From Solea solea (lineage: Eukaryota; Chordata; Actinopteri; Pleuronectiformes; Soleidae), in contig NC_081138.1 of assembly GCF_958295425.1 (NCBI RefSeq), forward strand, positions 28,866,402 through 28,930,401: 64,000 nt of DNA, read 5' to 3'. This document shows, in pieces, positions 38,735 through 50,649 of this stretch; the first letter of the stretch is position 1, and each line of letters begins with the position of its first letter. The translations under genes and the position numbers were made by a program. The notes below the pieces were generated by a model. That model was not told the DNA's origin. It did no database searches and was given only the letters and a program-made list of their open reading frames with translations.

Positions 38735-38900
38735 ATGTGTGCGATGTGGAAACTGCAAGTCGCCTTCTTATGCACTGTGTCGACGCTGCTGTCCCTGTCG
38801 TCTGGTGGTGAGAGCAAAGCGCGGAGCTGTAGCGAAGTGAGGCAAGCTTATAACGCGAAAGGATTCAGCCTCGACAATGTACCTCATCAGGAAATATCAG
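38735..38900 (+). CDS. gpc6: Glypican exon 1 (signal peptide and N-terminus), probably glypican-6
   Basis: This is the first coding exon of a glypican, a GPI-anchored heparan sulfate proteoglycan of the cell surface that modulates Wnt, Hedgehog, FGF and BMP signalling. The exon encodes 55 codons plus one base. Residues 5-24 form a hydrophobic signal peptide. After it comes [19 protein letters not shown] (residues 28-46), then VPHQEIS, with Cys32 the first of the conserved glypican cysteines. The exon stops at a GT donor one base into a Gly codon, so the protein continues in an exon outside the window. The first ATG (38735) has C at -3. The in-frame ATG at 38744 has G at -3 and gives a signal peptide length closer to mammalian glypican-6, so it may be the true start. 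The mature segment is about equally similar, as I recall them, to glypican-6 (KARSC, RQAY, QEI) and glypican-1 (SK, VP, EISG). The huge first intron and flanking gene desert favour glypican-6. Being a glypican is near certain; the paralogue is not. Confidence 0.9.
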
Positions 38901-38906
38901 GTAGGC
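38901..38906 (+). other. Splice donor of glypican exon 1
   Basis: The sequence atatcag|gtaggc fits the vertebrate 5' splice-site consensus. It splits a glycine codon after the first base (phase 1), matching the position where glypican N-termini continue with a conserved Gly-Glu-His-Leu block in exon 2. Downstream of it the frame runs into low-complexity cac and gctgct repeats and a stop, as expected for intron. Confidence 0.85.
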
Positions 38907-39910
38907 AACATAGACCCACCACCACCACCACTGATGCTGCTGCTGATGCTGCTGCTCCCTCTCTCCACCACGTGTCATCACGTCTTAGCCCTTAAATCAA
39001 ACACACACAGCCTCCAGTGCGTGAGCCCAGTTCAACATTAGAGCATCTGTGTCTCCAACAACCTGTCACCTGTTTTATGTATCGGAACTGATCCGATTCT
39101 GCAGCGTCCGAGGTGCCACAAACCAGCATGAATGTCGATTTTCACCTGTGCCTCTTGGACTTTAATCTCTTGAAATCTAAATCAAAGACGCATCAACATG
39201 TCATCATGACCTCTTTTTTATTTGAGCTTTTTGGTGAATGTTTCTCTTCACTATCTCCCATGTAATACCCATAACTTACTGCACACCCTGCATCTTTAAT
39301 GCATGTAAACTATACAAACACTTGCTGTTTCTAGTTGCACTTAATCAAATTAAATGTCATTACTTACCCCCACTTACCATATGTCACCGTAACCTATATG
39401 TGTATGATTGTTTTTTAACATTTAATAACTCAAATACAGCCTATACTTCACTTAGCATTGAAGAAATGACTAGTATTTCTTCAATCTCTTCCATCTTTCA
39501 TAGTTAAATTGGAGTCAACATGAGCCATATTTCCCCCTTTTTTAACGACTGTCCTCAAAGAAGAGGTTTCACCCTGGCAGGTTATTGAATAATAACTAGG
39601 TTTGGATTCGTCTCCCAGCTCAAACACTCATGTGACGCCTGCAGTAAGCAATTCAACAGCTGCCTTTGCACAAATTTGAGTGCCTTTTTATGCAATTGAA
39701 AAGAAGTGCTGTTTAAACAGAGACTCAGGGAAAAACTGCTCGTGCAACGGCGACGCCAGGTTTTTTGAGACCCCCGCTGCACAAACCTGTTGCTCATATT
39801 CAACAGAAGATCATGGAGCTTTGATGTGATGAATTTGTCTAAATGGAGAATAGGGTTTACCAGTAGGGGGCTGTATGCACTCAGCACCAAATATTCCTTT
39901 TGCTGGGTAT

Positions 39911-39939
39911 CTTTCTTTCTTTCTTTCTTTTCTTTTCTT
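39911..39939 (+). repeat. (CTTT)n microsatellite
   Basis: An imperfect tetranucleotide pyrimidine run in intron 1. Confidence 0.85.
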
Positions 39940-41406
39940 CCCCCCACTGTTCGATATTCCTCAAGGCCACAGCTTAGGTTTTTAATTCATGCTCTTTGCA
40001 ACAGCACAGATATGGTTTTATTATCTCTCGCGTGGCGGTAATCACATTTGTGGTCAAAGCAGGAAAGGAGATTAGTCTGTAAACACAGTCTGCTTCATGC
40101 AGAGGGAAGAGAGGAAGAGGGGGGGGGGGCATCAGAGGCGAATGAAGTTAATCCACGTATTGCCTCATACAGACAAAATGGAGATATTGTATTGGTAATT
40201 GGTCGTGTCAGGCCGTAATGATCATAGAGCTGCCTTATTTGGTTTAATATGGTTTTAGCAAGATGGCAATTTGATATTTTTATTACTGACTCGAACGTGT
40301 GCAAGTGAATGTGTGAAGTGAATGTCTATATCAAGTTTAACAACTACAATTACAAAAATGACCAAAAACGGATTGAAATTTAACATTTTACTGAAGAAAA
40401 ACCCCAACAAAGTTTACAACCTTAGACTAAATACAGCAAGGATGATTAATTTATTAATAATAAACATTCATAAGATGAATTTAAAGATTGTGCCACAAAA
40501 TGTTCAAACATATTTATTCCCAGCTTCTCTATACAGAAAAGAAACTGTTAATTGTTGAGGTCGAGATTTTCTTGGCTAATATTTGCCTTTTAAAATGATA
40601 AAATAAATAAATAATATAAAAAAAAAACACTTCTCCAGCTAGATGTAGTTTATCGGCCAATTATTGCACAACCCTGTTCTCAGCAACTTGATCAATGCTC
40701 TGAGTAATTAAGTTTAAAAGTTTATGTATGTCATGCATACTTTAAATATATCGTTTTCTAGTTTATTTAGTTTTTATATGAAATCTATCAGTGCAATTGT
40801 GTTCAATGAATATGTGACTGCAATATGGTTTGATTTGATCAGATGTCAGAACAGATCTCCTCTTTAGATGATTTTGACCCAAGAGTTTTGTATTTTTGAG
40901 TCAATAAACTACTAAATAACGAAGAAACACATATCGGATGCACTGATCTCTAAAGACTGTATCAACCATAAAACAATAAAACTCACATTGGCAGACCTTT
41001 AAAAACAACTCTATGTTCTGAAAATACAGAAATTGAAAGTCTGCATCGGGAGCTGCAGTGAAACCTGGGCAGAGGAAAAAAAGCTGGTTGTGCCGCTGTG
41101 GTGCACACTCACACGTTTTCTGTACGTGGACTCATTCAGCCAAATAAAAAAAAAAGAAATAAATAAGTGAATGGAAGCCTCTGGCTAATAGAATAATTAA
41201 ACACGTACATGATTTGTGTTTAACAGCAGTAATCCAGTGCTGCTGCTGTGTTGTTGCTGTTATTCCATTATTTGTCTGTGATAGAACACGCAGTCGTTCG
41301 TCAGCCGCTGTGGCTTCTTGTCCGTCGTTGCTCCTTTTTTCTTTTTAGTGTCATCCGCCAAGGATTTTGTGATTTTTTTTTTTTTGTCTTATTGGATTCT
41401 CACATG

Positions 41407-41420
41407 CCCCCCCCCCCCCC
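41407..41420 (+). repeat. Poly-C run (14 C)
   Basis: Homopolymer inside intron 1, downstream of a T10 run. Confidence 0.9.
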
Positions 41421-42245
41421 AATTCTTACAATGATTTCACTTGTAAGAATTCACGCCAGAGATGTCGGGTCGCGTGATTTCCCCTCTCCGACACTTGCAC
41501 AACATTTATTTACGAAAGCAAACGTGGACACGGTTCATTTCACAACATTCCCTGACATCTGGTTTACGTTTGGATTATTTATTCAGTGCTGTTGGATTGT
41601 TTTTGAGCTGCTTTTTGCTCCGAGTCCAAGTTTTCAAGACAGAATGTTGGACTTGCAGCTCCCTGTTTTTTTTTTTTTTGAACATATTTCATTGGGTTTG
41701 ACAGTTTTGTGAGAAAATCATGTGGTTCGTCCGTGACCAAAGACTTTTTGTTGGCTTGCACCTCCCTTAGTGGACGCACATGACGGCTTCCATTTACTGC
41801 AAGAAGAATTTACGCTGTGTCGTAACATTTTAGTGGGTTTCAAATACTTACATATATATATATTTTGTGTTAAAGCTAAACTATGTAGAGATATGATTAA
41901 GTATTATCCGGTAGACACATCAGGCTTTTTCTATGCCTGTTGCAGCTATAATGTATAATATTTGCCAATTTGTTTCTGACTGATAATTTGCAGGTTTCCT
42001 TTTATTGAATAATGCGTGTGGTCTGTCTTTTGTGTCTGTGCAGTGCACTTGAATATTTTGAATAAAAATAAACCAAATATTGAACAGATGAAACTGATAC
42101 GACCGGATGAAAAAGTGCACTCGGCAGCATTTGTTAAGTCTCCGAGAGTAAAGATTGCACTAACTTACAAAGCCAGAATTGGCTTGGAGTTGAGATCGCG
42201 ATTCTCTGGCACGGTTTTTTCCACAAATCGAATTGTTTACTCCAC

Positions 42246-42345
42246 TTAAAATAAGATAAGATGAACTTTATTTATCCCTCATCACAGCAGCAACAATATT
42301 TAATGTGCAGATTAGACAACACAAAACAAGCAAGGGATTCAAGTA
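42246..42345 (+). mobile_element. Teleost retroposon-tail repeat (ataagatgaactttatttatccc)
   Basis: The order aaaataagataagatgaact, ttatttatccctcatcacag, cagcaacaatatttaatgtg, acaacacaaaacaag matches a common fish repeat that starts with a GATAA-rich piece and 'aactttattgatccc'. Exact class uncertain. A (TTA)n run follows at 42397-42415. Confidence 0.6.
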
Positions 42346-44336
42346 TAGTGCCGAACCGTGTGGTATCTTTAGGTCTTGAACATGGCCCTGCTTATTGTTA
42401 TTATTATTATTATTATAATAGTGGCTTAAGTGACATATGGCGTGTTTCCACTCGCTCGACTTGTGCCGTCGTAACCAGGGAAAATGCATGTGCCGTCACA
42501 GGAAGAGGCACAAGAACAATGTCGGACTGTTGATCAGTTAAAAAGACTGAAAACAATCCTGAAAACGTGGGTTCCCGTAAATCGGGACGTTTTTGGGCGC
42601 CGCGGTCGAACCCATATTCCAGTGTCTTTGTACAGCCCACATACTCTGTGTACTTGGACTTTGTTGTCTTCAAATAACCTTTGCATAAACACAACAGAGG
42701 TTATATACCGGCCTCGAGAGATGGTATCGTAGAAAGCACTCAATTGCACCTAATTATCTATGCTAATATGAACCTGTGGTGAAGAAGCCGCGGGAGCGTC
42801 ATGCTACTGCTACGCTTCTCCATGCAAAAGACACGGGGTTTTTGCAGATGTCTGCAGAGGTGGCTTCCTCTGGCTCTGTACGCTCTTCATTTGCATAAGG
42901 TAATTATTTTTCACAGCTCCGCGCGACTGACAAGCCGAAGCTATACGCTACTTAAGAAATGAGAGCTATATACATACGCTTGCTTGTTGAAACACACAAG
43001 GCTTATTCTTGAATTCACTCTTTAAGTTTTAACCCAAACGTTAAGCTCATGCAACTCGCAGAAATGTTAATTAACTGTCAATTGTACATGAATCGCATCT
43101 TTTTTTTCACACGTATTTTGCGAAAAGAGAAAAAGAACGAAGATGAGAGAGACTGTTTGGAACACAATTAATCTCAGTCTTTATTTATATAGCATGTGCT
43201 GTGTGAACTTGCGGCTCACGCTGTGCTTAATGTTACAAGCTGAAAACGCACAAGTCGATAGAATAAAATCACTCGTGAAAGGAAAGAAAAACAACACATC
43301 ATACAAACAGAAAATGCACTCGGCCTGCGTTTGACTTGAGGTCAAATCCTACTTCAAACCCATTCTCGCCACTTCACATACACAGTCTAGTTACTCTGGC
43401 TCTCTCTCGCCATTAAATACAGACCACGGCACCATCAAGCGTCTTCATACCCAGCCCACCTACTTCACCCTGACTCACTCACACGCTCACTCTCTCAGGT
43501 CCAGTAATCTTCATCTATTACACATCCCACGCATCTGTCTCAAGACTTGTGATGAAGGAGATTCTGAGGTTTTTTTACTCATTGCCGCTTAGTTAAGTCT
43601 ACCTTTTATGGTCATAATTCGGTCTCCACGTTGCCTCATGATTATTCTGCCTTCATTTGGTCTTTTTGAACATTAATTATGTTGTTTCTGTCGTCCTTCA
43701 TCTGTAAATTGTTGAGCAGAACCATCAGACCTGATTGAGGGAGCGTTTGTGTGTATGCAGCAGCAGTGCATGGGTGGGCGGGGACAAGTAGAATTCACCT
43801 CTGAAACTTGTTTGGTGTTTTTGCAGCTATTATTTTTTTGTGTGTGTGTGCCACTGGGCATTATGGGATTCAAACACTGCTAAACAGACAAACACAGAGA
43901 GTCGTAATAGGCTCAAACAGCACTGTGCAAACTTATTTGGCAATAGTAACAGATATTTATTTTTTTATTAAGTGATTATGCACTGCAGTTTTAACTCTCT
44001 GGCTCTATGAATAAAACTCACTATTATAAATAGATTTGAAAAAGAAACGGCAATAATGTAATAATCAAACCTCGAATTTCACAAAAAAAGATGTTATTGA
44101 GTTTTCCTTTACTAATTTTCAGAGGCAGTGTGTTTTGTATTGGATCAGATCCAAACCAGACGCCGACATTTCTTGGATCGCCAAATCAATTTTTTCCAGC
44201 CTTTGTTTCCTTAAGATTTATTAAATATTTCAAGTTGAATTTTTATCAAACAAATCTCTTGGAATTGTCTCTTTCATCTGTTTGAAAAATAATACTACAT
44301 GTTACATAATGTTAAAACATCAGAAACTACAAATTC

Positions 44337-44452
44337 TGTACTATATATATGTATACATATATGTATACATATATACACATATATATATGTATATATGTGT
44401 GTATATACATATATACACACATATATGTATATATTTTATATATATATGTTGT
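44337..44452. repeat. AT/AC-rich microsatellite with self-complementary units
   Basis: Repeated tatgtatacatata and tatatacacatata words make the tract largely palindromic, able to form cruciforms. The open frames across it (tyrosine/isoleucine repeats) are artefacts. Confidence 0.9.
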
Positions 44453-45646
44453 GAATTGGGTCGCCATAGTTTGTCATTTTAAAAAAAAGTCGTTCTTCAC
44501 ATATAAAAAGTTAGGGAAACACTCGTGTAGGGGGGGGACATAAAAACAGGAGGCTCGCTGTCTCACTGCTACTTTTATGAGACACAGACGGAACATTTAA
44601 AAGCTGTGAAGGACCTGAGTGAACCAACAGAGGTCCCTGCGTGTAGTGAGGAATCGGGTTATTTAAAGGTTTCTAACCAAAGTGGAAAAACAAACTTTGT
44701 CTAAAATAAACAGGTTTCTTCAGCGGTGGAGTAATTGCGATCCATATCCTCTGATTTAGTCAGGATTATGTCCTCGTTCTGCGCTAACGGACGTTTTATT
44801 TACCTTGTAAAAAGCCAACATTAAAAGACTGACTCCTAAACTGGTCGTTTTCCACATTGAGTCGTAAAACATTTTTTTTTTTTTTAAGCTAATCCTCACA
44901 TTATGTCTGGTAAGATGGGCAATAAGCATATGCAGTGCACGGAGGTCATTTGGTGAAACACATATTTACAATTGTATATCATCAGCATAACAATTGTAAT
45001 TGACACGGCGATGCCAGTGGGAGCACATGGAATGAAAATCAAATTGAGCCAGAGAAAAGCTTCCTGGATGAATCGGTACCATAAGTCTGCGGGAAAAGAC
45101 AGCCCGTATCTGAATTCTGCAGGGCATCTATTACTGGAGTGGTACAGCGGGGTTTGAATGGGTCTCATGGGCTCCGAAGGCATAAACCATAACCGGAATA
45201 TAAAAAGAAAACCTGGTAAACCAACTGAACACAAACTCTGAAATGATGTGTCAAGGATTAAGCTCGGAGGCTTTAGGTCATTTTCTTTGTGCGTTTTGCC
45301 ATCTCGTCGATCTAAATCTGTTAAATTGTCGAAAGAAGAATTTTTACTTTGGTTGGTTGTGGCCGCGCACTGTTTATTATATTTAAAGATTTCTTTATTG
45401 TGTTTTCTTAGAAAGGTGAGTTTCACGTACTATGCTGTGGACGTTATGCGTCTCAGTGTCTTCAGCACCGCCATGTTGGCAGATGAAGCTTCTGAAAGTC
45501 CACCGCACATTTTAAATCTGCAGAGATTGAGCATCATATTGCAGGATTTATGAAAAAAAAAACGTCAATGAGATTGGTGCCGCTGGCTCACAGAACATCT
45601 GATGTGGTGTGGAATTATTAGACAGTGGTGCGGGACTGATGAATGG

Positions 45647-45820
45647 GTGAATGGATGGATGGATGGATGATCTTTTCCTACACAAATAATAACTGAAATT
45701 CTCAAGGCTTACTTTTCGTCTTCTACTGCTTTATCCTCCACATGAGGGTTGTGGGAGGAGCTGCCGCCAATCCCAGGTAGACCTTGGACAGGTCACCAGT
45801 CCATCGCAGGGACACATGTC
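45647..45820 (+). repeat. (GGAT)n run plus teleost interspersed repeat
   Basis: The ggatggatggatgg run at 45651-45669 is followed by ctactgctttatcctccaca, tgagggttgtgggaggagct and ggacaggtcaccagtccatc. That is a well preserved copy of the common fish repeat also present at 5826 and 30970. Confidence 0.85.
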
Positions 45821-46559
45821 GTATCCTAACTAATCGTTAGATTATGTACCTGGAATGAAACGATCACTTCACAAGGAGGAATCCACTTCCTGTGGATTCC
45901 CATCGCTCCGTCTTCCATGCTTCCCTTCAAGTGTGTTTTATAGCAGTGATACAGATGCTGTCTTTGGGGATGTGGTAAACTGTAAAGGCTGTCCCGTTTG
46001 CTTTGGTATCCTGGGGGCGCCGTCTTCATCTTTTTTATGAAAAGAGCAGTGAAGAGAGAGGATAGACATGTTATATGCTACTTTGTGAAAACAATGACAT
46101 CATAGTCGTCTTTTTGGAGATTGTCTGTTCACTGACAACTTTTACTTTCTTCATTCCGCCTCTGTGAGTGTAAACATTGTTATGTATACTTATTCAAATA
46201 CACAAAGCTTTATTTAAAACATTATTGAGGACACGGCACTCATGTCATATGCGTTGTTTTTTTGTGTGTGTGGATGAAGACATTTCCTGAAAGTTTTTTC
46301 TGGAAAAACTTTTTCGAAACAACAAAGAAAAACTGAGTTGACTGTTTATGTTTCACACGTTTCTTTTCTCTTGTTACCTGGAGAGAGCCTGGGAAATAAG
46401 GAAAGAAAAGGCATTTTATACAACATGACAGATACCTGCCACAGGTTGAAAGAACATCTTGATAAATAGGATAATAGTCCATTATAATGTTGATTTGCTT
46501 GTTTTTCTCAGTTTTATTATGTTTGTTTGATTTCCTGCTCTAAAAAGTACACTGCACCA

Positions 46560-46920
46560 GCAGATGAATTATCCTTTGTGTCTTATAACCCCCGTGTGGG
46601 CTGGTCCAGATGGCATGACACGGAAATAAAAATGAATTAGCTCGCTATACATTACGACTCCCGTATTAAATTTCCCTCTGCCTCCGAGACGTTCACTTGT
46701 GTGATCTCGCCATGACAAAAAAATGTAAATTCTGCTCATCGGTGTGACACTTCTGTCGCGCTCGCTGCTGTGCTCTGCAAATTATCATGACACATAGAGG
46801 AGATTTATTTCCGAGATCAAAACAATTGTTTGGCACCGATGCAGACATAAGGTAATTGGCGGAGTTAGCGGACTCGGGGAAGAAGTCAACCATTACTACC
46901 CACGTCGCTGATTAAAGAGA
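46560..46920. other. Candidate conserved non-coding element in intron 1
   Basis: Repeat-free, balanced composition. It contains a palindromic SOX-type pair (aacaattgtttgg at 46823-46835) and several ttaat/taatt words (gaattagctcg, gtaattggcgg). Flanks are AT-rich. It looks like regulatory DNA, but this is an impression and no alignment was possible. Confidence 0.3.
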
Positions 46921-47619
46921 GCGTGTTTCTCTTTTTGCCTCAGGACTCTCTCATGTGCGTCAGCTTGCTTACGGTTAACAAGGCTGATGGGGAATTTGTG
47001 GGGGGGAAAAAACCCCAAAACAAAAACCACCTCTTTGGCTTCATACAGTAAGAGATCTCATGGATCAGTGCCAATGTTCTTAGACAAAGAGCAGCTGCGG
47101 TACACACCAGCAGTGCTGAACTACACCAGTGTATGTGGGGTGAAGCTGAGAAATGTCTAAAAATGGCTTGTCTGACAACTTCATTAAACTCCCCCAGTTT
47201 GAGCCTGTGATTCCTCTGCTTGCATGTGTCTGTTGTCTCGTGCCTGGTTGCCTGATGCAGCAGCCGGCTCGACAGTACGCGGCTTGCCTGTGAGATTCAC
47301 CCCAGTGTGCATGTGTCAAACGTTGGTTATAGTGTCGAGCACACAATGCTGCCTGATTGTCGGCCCTTTGTTCTTAAACACGACTGCTCCTGAATGTTTC
47401 AGTCAGCTCCCCGCTACAGAGCTCTCTTTGCTGCTAATATCAACATCGACGAACGCAGGGGCTGTTGGGATTCTCGGGGGTGGACTCTCGGCTCCTTGTT
47501 TATGGCTTTGAAACAAAACCAGTTGAAGTGCAGCTGCTGCTATTAATGCCGCACATTTCCTTTCAAGCATAACAATTACCTTTGGGCTTCATCTGTAGCA
47601 ACTTACCTAAAGTTATTAG

Positions 47620-48376
47620 CGGTGATACAATACGTTATGATTTCTTTCTCATGTGAATTCCACATGCTACAAGTTGCTCAGTTTGATCTGTACTTGGCTG
47701 GCATATTTTTGAAAGAGATATGTAGTTGAGACAGTATCACCATACCGGTATATTATATATTATTTTTATGTTGCCTTGCGAACGCTATTTAATAAAGCCG
47801 ACCGCTTCTCTCTGAGCCTACAATCACGCCCCCTTTACATGTACGTACTACATAGTGTTCTCCCACCCACGCTACGCATCACAACAAACATTTGAATGAA
47901 AACGTGGCAGACAAGGTGCAGGTGGAGCGTGAGCAGTTGGTGGCTAAGAAAAAGAATAATGGCGCTGTTATTTTCCTAAATAAAACGTATACTTTTACTC
48001 CGATACGTTTTTCTTAACCATCTTTGTTACTCGTTAATACAAAATAAAAGTTGAGCTGGTGACGTAATGTTTGTTGTCGGTAGTTTTTAGCGGCAACCAG
48101 CTGTTAGCCGCTCAGCTGTTAGCCGCAGATTTCGGCTCTGAGTGGACTTAAAACACATCAGCGGCTTGTTGTTTACCGTGTCTGACACCGAGGCTCTGGT
48201 CCCCGGGTTCTGGTCTCCTGTCTCCGGGTTTCTGTTGTACACTCCGGACGCCGGGTTTCAGCTCTCAGCTGTCAGCTGAGCGGCCAACCGGTGAGCTAGC
48301 TAGCTAACCCCGTTTTGTTCAAAATATGGTTATCATATCACATATCGAACAAAAAACATCGCAATATCAGTATTAA
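47620..48376 (+). mobile_element. hAT-type transposon remnant with ZBED-like transposase start
   Basis: At 47901-47981 one frame reads VERE-QLVAKKKNNGAVIF, resembling the 'LVAKK..TSVIW' segment at the start of the BED zinc finger in ZBED-type hAT transposases of fish. The frame then decays. Around it are fish-transposon words such as agtatcaccataccggtata (47733) and atcgcaatatcagtatta (48358). The GC-rich part (48085-48305) has a tandem cagctgttagccg pair and gctagctagcta. Element boundaries are guessed. Confidence 0.5.
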
Positions 48377-48490
48377 GCTTTGTATGATGCTTTTTCTGTC
48401 ACCGTACTATCACTCTGGTACCCCAAGGGAAGGGTTATTTTGGTGCTATTCCTAATCTCCTAAACCTCTCAGTGGAAACACGCTATAAGC
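48377..48490 (+). mobile_element. Fragment of 'GTACCCCAAGG' MITE family, copy 2
   Basis: The blocks gctttgtatgatgc, ctctggtaccccaaggg and gggttattttggtgctattc repeat those of 3927-4060, and it ends with cagtggaaacacgctataag, like a MITE terminus. It sits directly against the hAT remnant, suggesting a nested or shared element. Confidence 0.65.
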
Positions 48491-49735
48491 AAGTGTGAAG
48501 TTGCTGCAGCCTCTCAGAATTCATTCATTCATAAAGATAAGAATTGCTCCTATTTTCCTGTGAATCGCTCCTAATACTGCGTTGCTAAAATTGGCATTAC
48601 CTCTGTAAGGAATTTCTAAATGACTCAATAGGCCGTGTTTGGTGAGTCCTCTGTTGTCGCTTGTCTGCATATTGTCTCAAACTTAACTTTTAATCAACAG
48701 TCTGTTTCCCGCACTGGTTCACATGTATTTTTAATCCAGTCATCACATTACGTGTCTATGCAAAATGTGTCCACAGCCAGATGCCTGATCACTAAATAAT
48801 GCAATGACATGAGACTTTTAGTGAAACTGAGGGAATAACGCTCTCAAATAACCAGTATGAAAGTTCTTTTTCCACACCCCACTGTCTGCAATCGTGGAAA
48901 TAAGTCTCTCGCCTGCCTGTATGCATCTTCAGAGAGAACAGTTAATGACGTGTGAGGGAGATTAGACTGCACATGTGCGCCAATTTAGAGGTTTTCTGTC
49001 TTTACACGTCTGTTTTGTTTTCCATTTGCAGAGACAGATTGGTTGCGCGGCAGATCCAAATGAGTTTGACTGTGAATCATCTAGCGATGATTTTCTACCT
49101 GTAGTTACATTTTGTAAGATGAGTGTATCTGAGAGTTGTCAAGATTGGAACGGAAATGTGCCAACAGTGGTAGTCATTCATGCCTGAGAAGCATATGGTC
49201 GTCAAGCTTTCCTCGGCATCGTGAAGCGCCTGTGGTGTCGCATAGGAGAGCACTCTAGCACTTTTTTCCAATTTTCAATCAACTGCTGGCCCAAATCAGC
49301 GATGGGGGGGGTAAAGAATCGACCATTTCAAAGCCTTTAGAGAGCACAAAATAACAGCGTGAATTCAGAGGACCGTTGTGATTATATGTTTAGGGATCAA
49401 TATGGAGGGAAAAGCGAGAGAGATCACAGAAAATCAGAAAAAATCTACCCAGTAAAAGAGAACATGTGAGCACAGAGAGCCATCCCTGACCAACCATGTG
49501 TTGAAATGATAACCGCGAGACTGGGAGGGAAGCTCTTTCATATGAGGAGGGAGTTTGGTGTGATCCATCTGAATGTGACAGGTTATTGATTCAGGGCTTC
49601 CACAGATCCGTAAAAATTCTTGAATTTGAAAGAAGCTTTTCGGTGGTGTTTAAAATAGATATAAGGGTGAAGAGACGTGTGTTGCAAAAATAGAAATTCT
49701 CTTTTATTTCACATTCACAAAATAGGCGATGCACC

Positions 49736-49756
49736 GCTCTCTCTCTCTCTCTCTCT
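49736..49756 (+). repeat. (CT)n microsatellite
   Basis: A ten-unit CT run followed by GTGTGT in intron 1. Confidence 0.9.
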
Positions 49757-50096
49757 GTGTGTCCTCAGCTATTTAACTCAAAAATAAATAGAATAAAACT
49801 AAAACCACATATTATTGTGTTGTGCCGTGTTTGAGACCGACACAGACTATACTTATGCCACCCCCACAATTTCACAGCTCATTTCAGGAGTGTTGACACT
49901 TTAGCCGATAGGTGCCTGTTTAATGGAGTAAATGCAACGCCATTATTCAATTAGGAAAATCAAAACTCTTTTAGGCAAGCAATCAAAACATCACGTAGTT
50001 TTGGGCCCAACCTTTGACATGATTCAGTGTTATATGTCACTGACTGTGTGCTACATATAGACGCTATATAAAACAAATGATGCTGGTTCTTCTATT

Positions 50097-50358
50097 AGGG
50101 CTGCAACCGTCCAATTATTTACTTGTTTGGTCCTTAAAATGACAGAGAACTGGATGGTCTCGAATGTCTTCTTTTGTCCACAACAACAAATGATTCAAGT
50201 TTTAAGGATGTTTTTTTGTCGTATGGAGCAAAGAAACCAGAAAATATTCACAGTTAACAATCTGAATATCAGTTTTTAATTATTGAGATAAACTCAAGCC
50301 GATTAATCGACTCTCAGAACACCTGACATTTAATATAGTCATAAATGAATTGTTAGTT
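50097..50358 (+). mobile_element. 'GGGCTGCAAC...GCAGCTCT' MITE family, copy C (with 5' end)
   Basis: This copy keeps the left terminus agggctgcaacc. Next come tttacttgtttggtcctta, cttttgtccacaacaac, gagcaaagaaaccagaaaat, attcacagttaac and caagccgattaatcgactct. The right end is eroded. Confidence 0.8.
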
Positions 50359-50429
50359 TGGATGAAAGGGAACGGGAAAATTAGCTTTTACTCACTCCAA
50401 GTTGTGGGCTGCTCCTCATGACTCTGCTG

Positions 50430-50585
50430 ACACGTGTGAATGTATGATAGATGTGTGATAGTGAGAGAAGTGCTGAATGAATGTGTGAGTGAATGGGTGC
50501 GAATGGCAAAAATAAAAAACTGCAGTGTAAAGCAGATTTGTGATGAGAAAAGTGCCATATATAATACACACTCATAACTTTTAAC
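50430..50585 (+). mobile_element. Teleost retroposon 3' tail (gtgaatgtgtgag...agtgccatatata)
   Basis: The words gaatgtgtgagtgaatgggt, ctgcagtgtaaagcag, gatgagaaaagtgccatata follow the order of the abundant fish tail 'gtgtgtgaatgggtgaat... gtgtaaagcgctttgag... gaaaagcgctatataa'. Diverged; class not assigned. Confidence 0.65.
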
Positions 50586-50649
50586 ACCACTAAACATTTT
50601 AAATAACACATTGTGTCACTTTTACAAAAGGAAAATAGATAATTAAATC

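Noticed and set aside
41248..41712. 154-codon plus-strand open frame rich in Phe and Leu
   Set aside because: Arises from T-rich homopolymer tracts; hydrophobicity is a composition artefact.
44896..45426. 176-codon open frame on the minus strand, longest in the window
   Set aside because: No domain or motif recognised, no splice-flanked structure, overlapped by open frames on the other strand. This length is only slightly above what chance gives in 64 kb of six-frame sequence.
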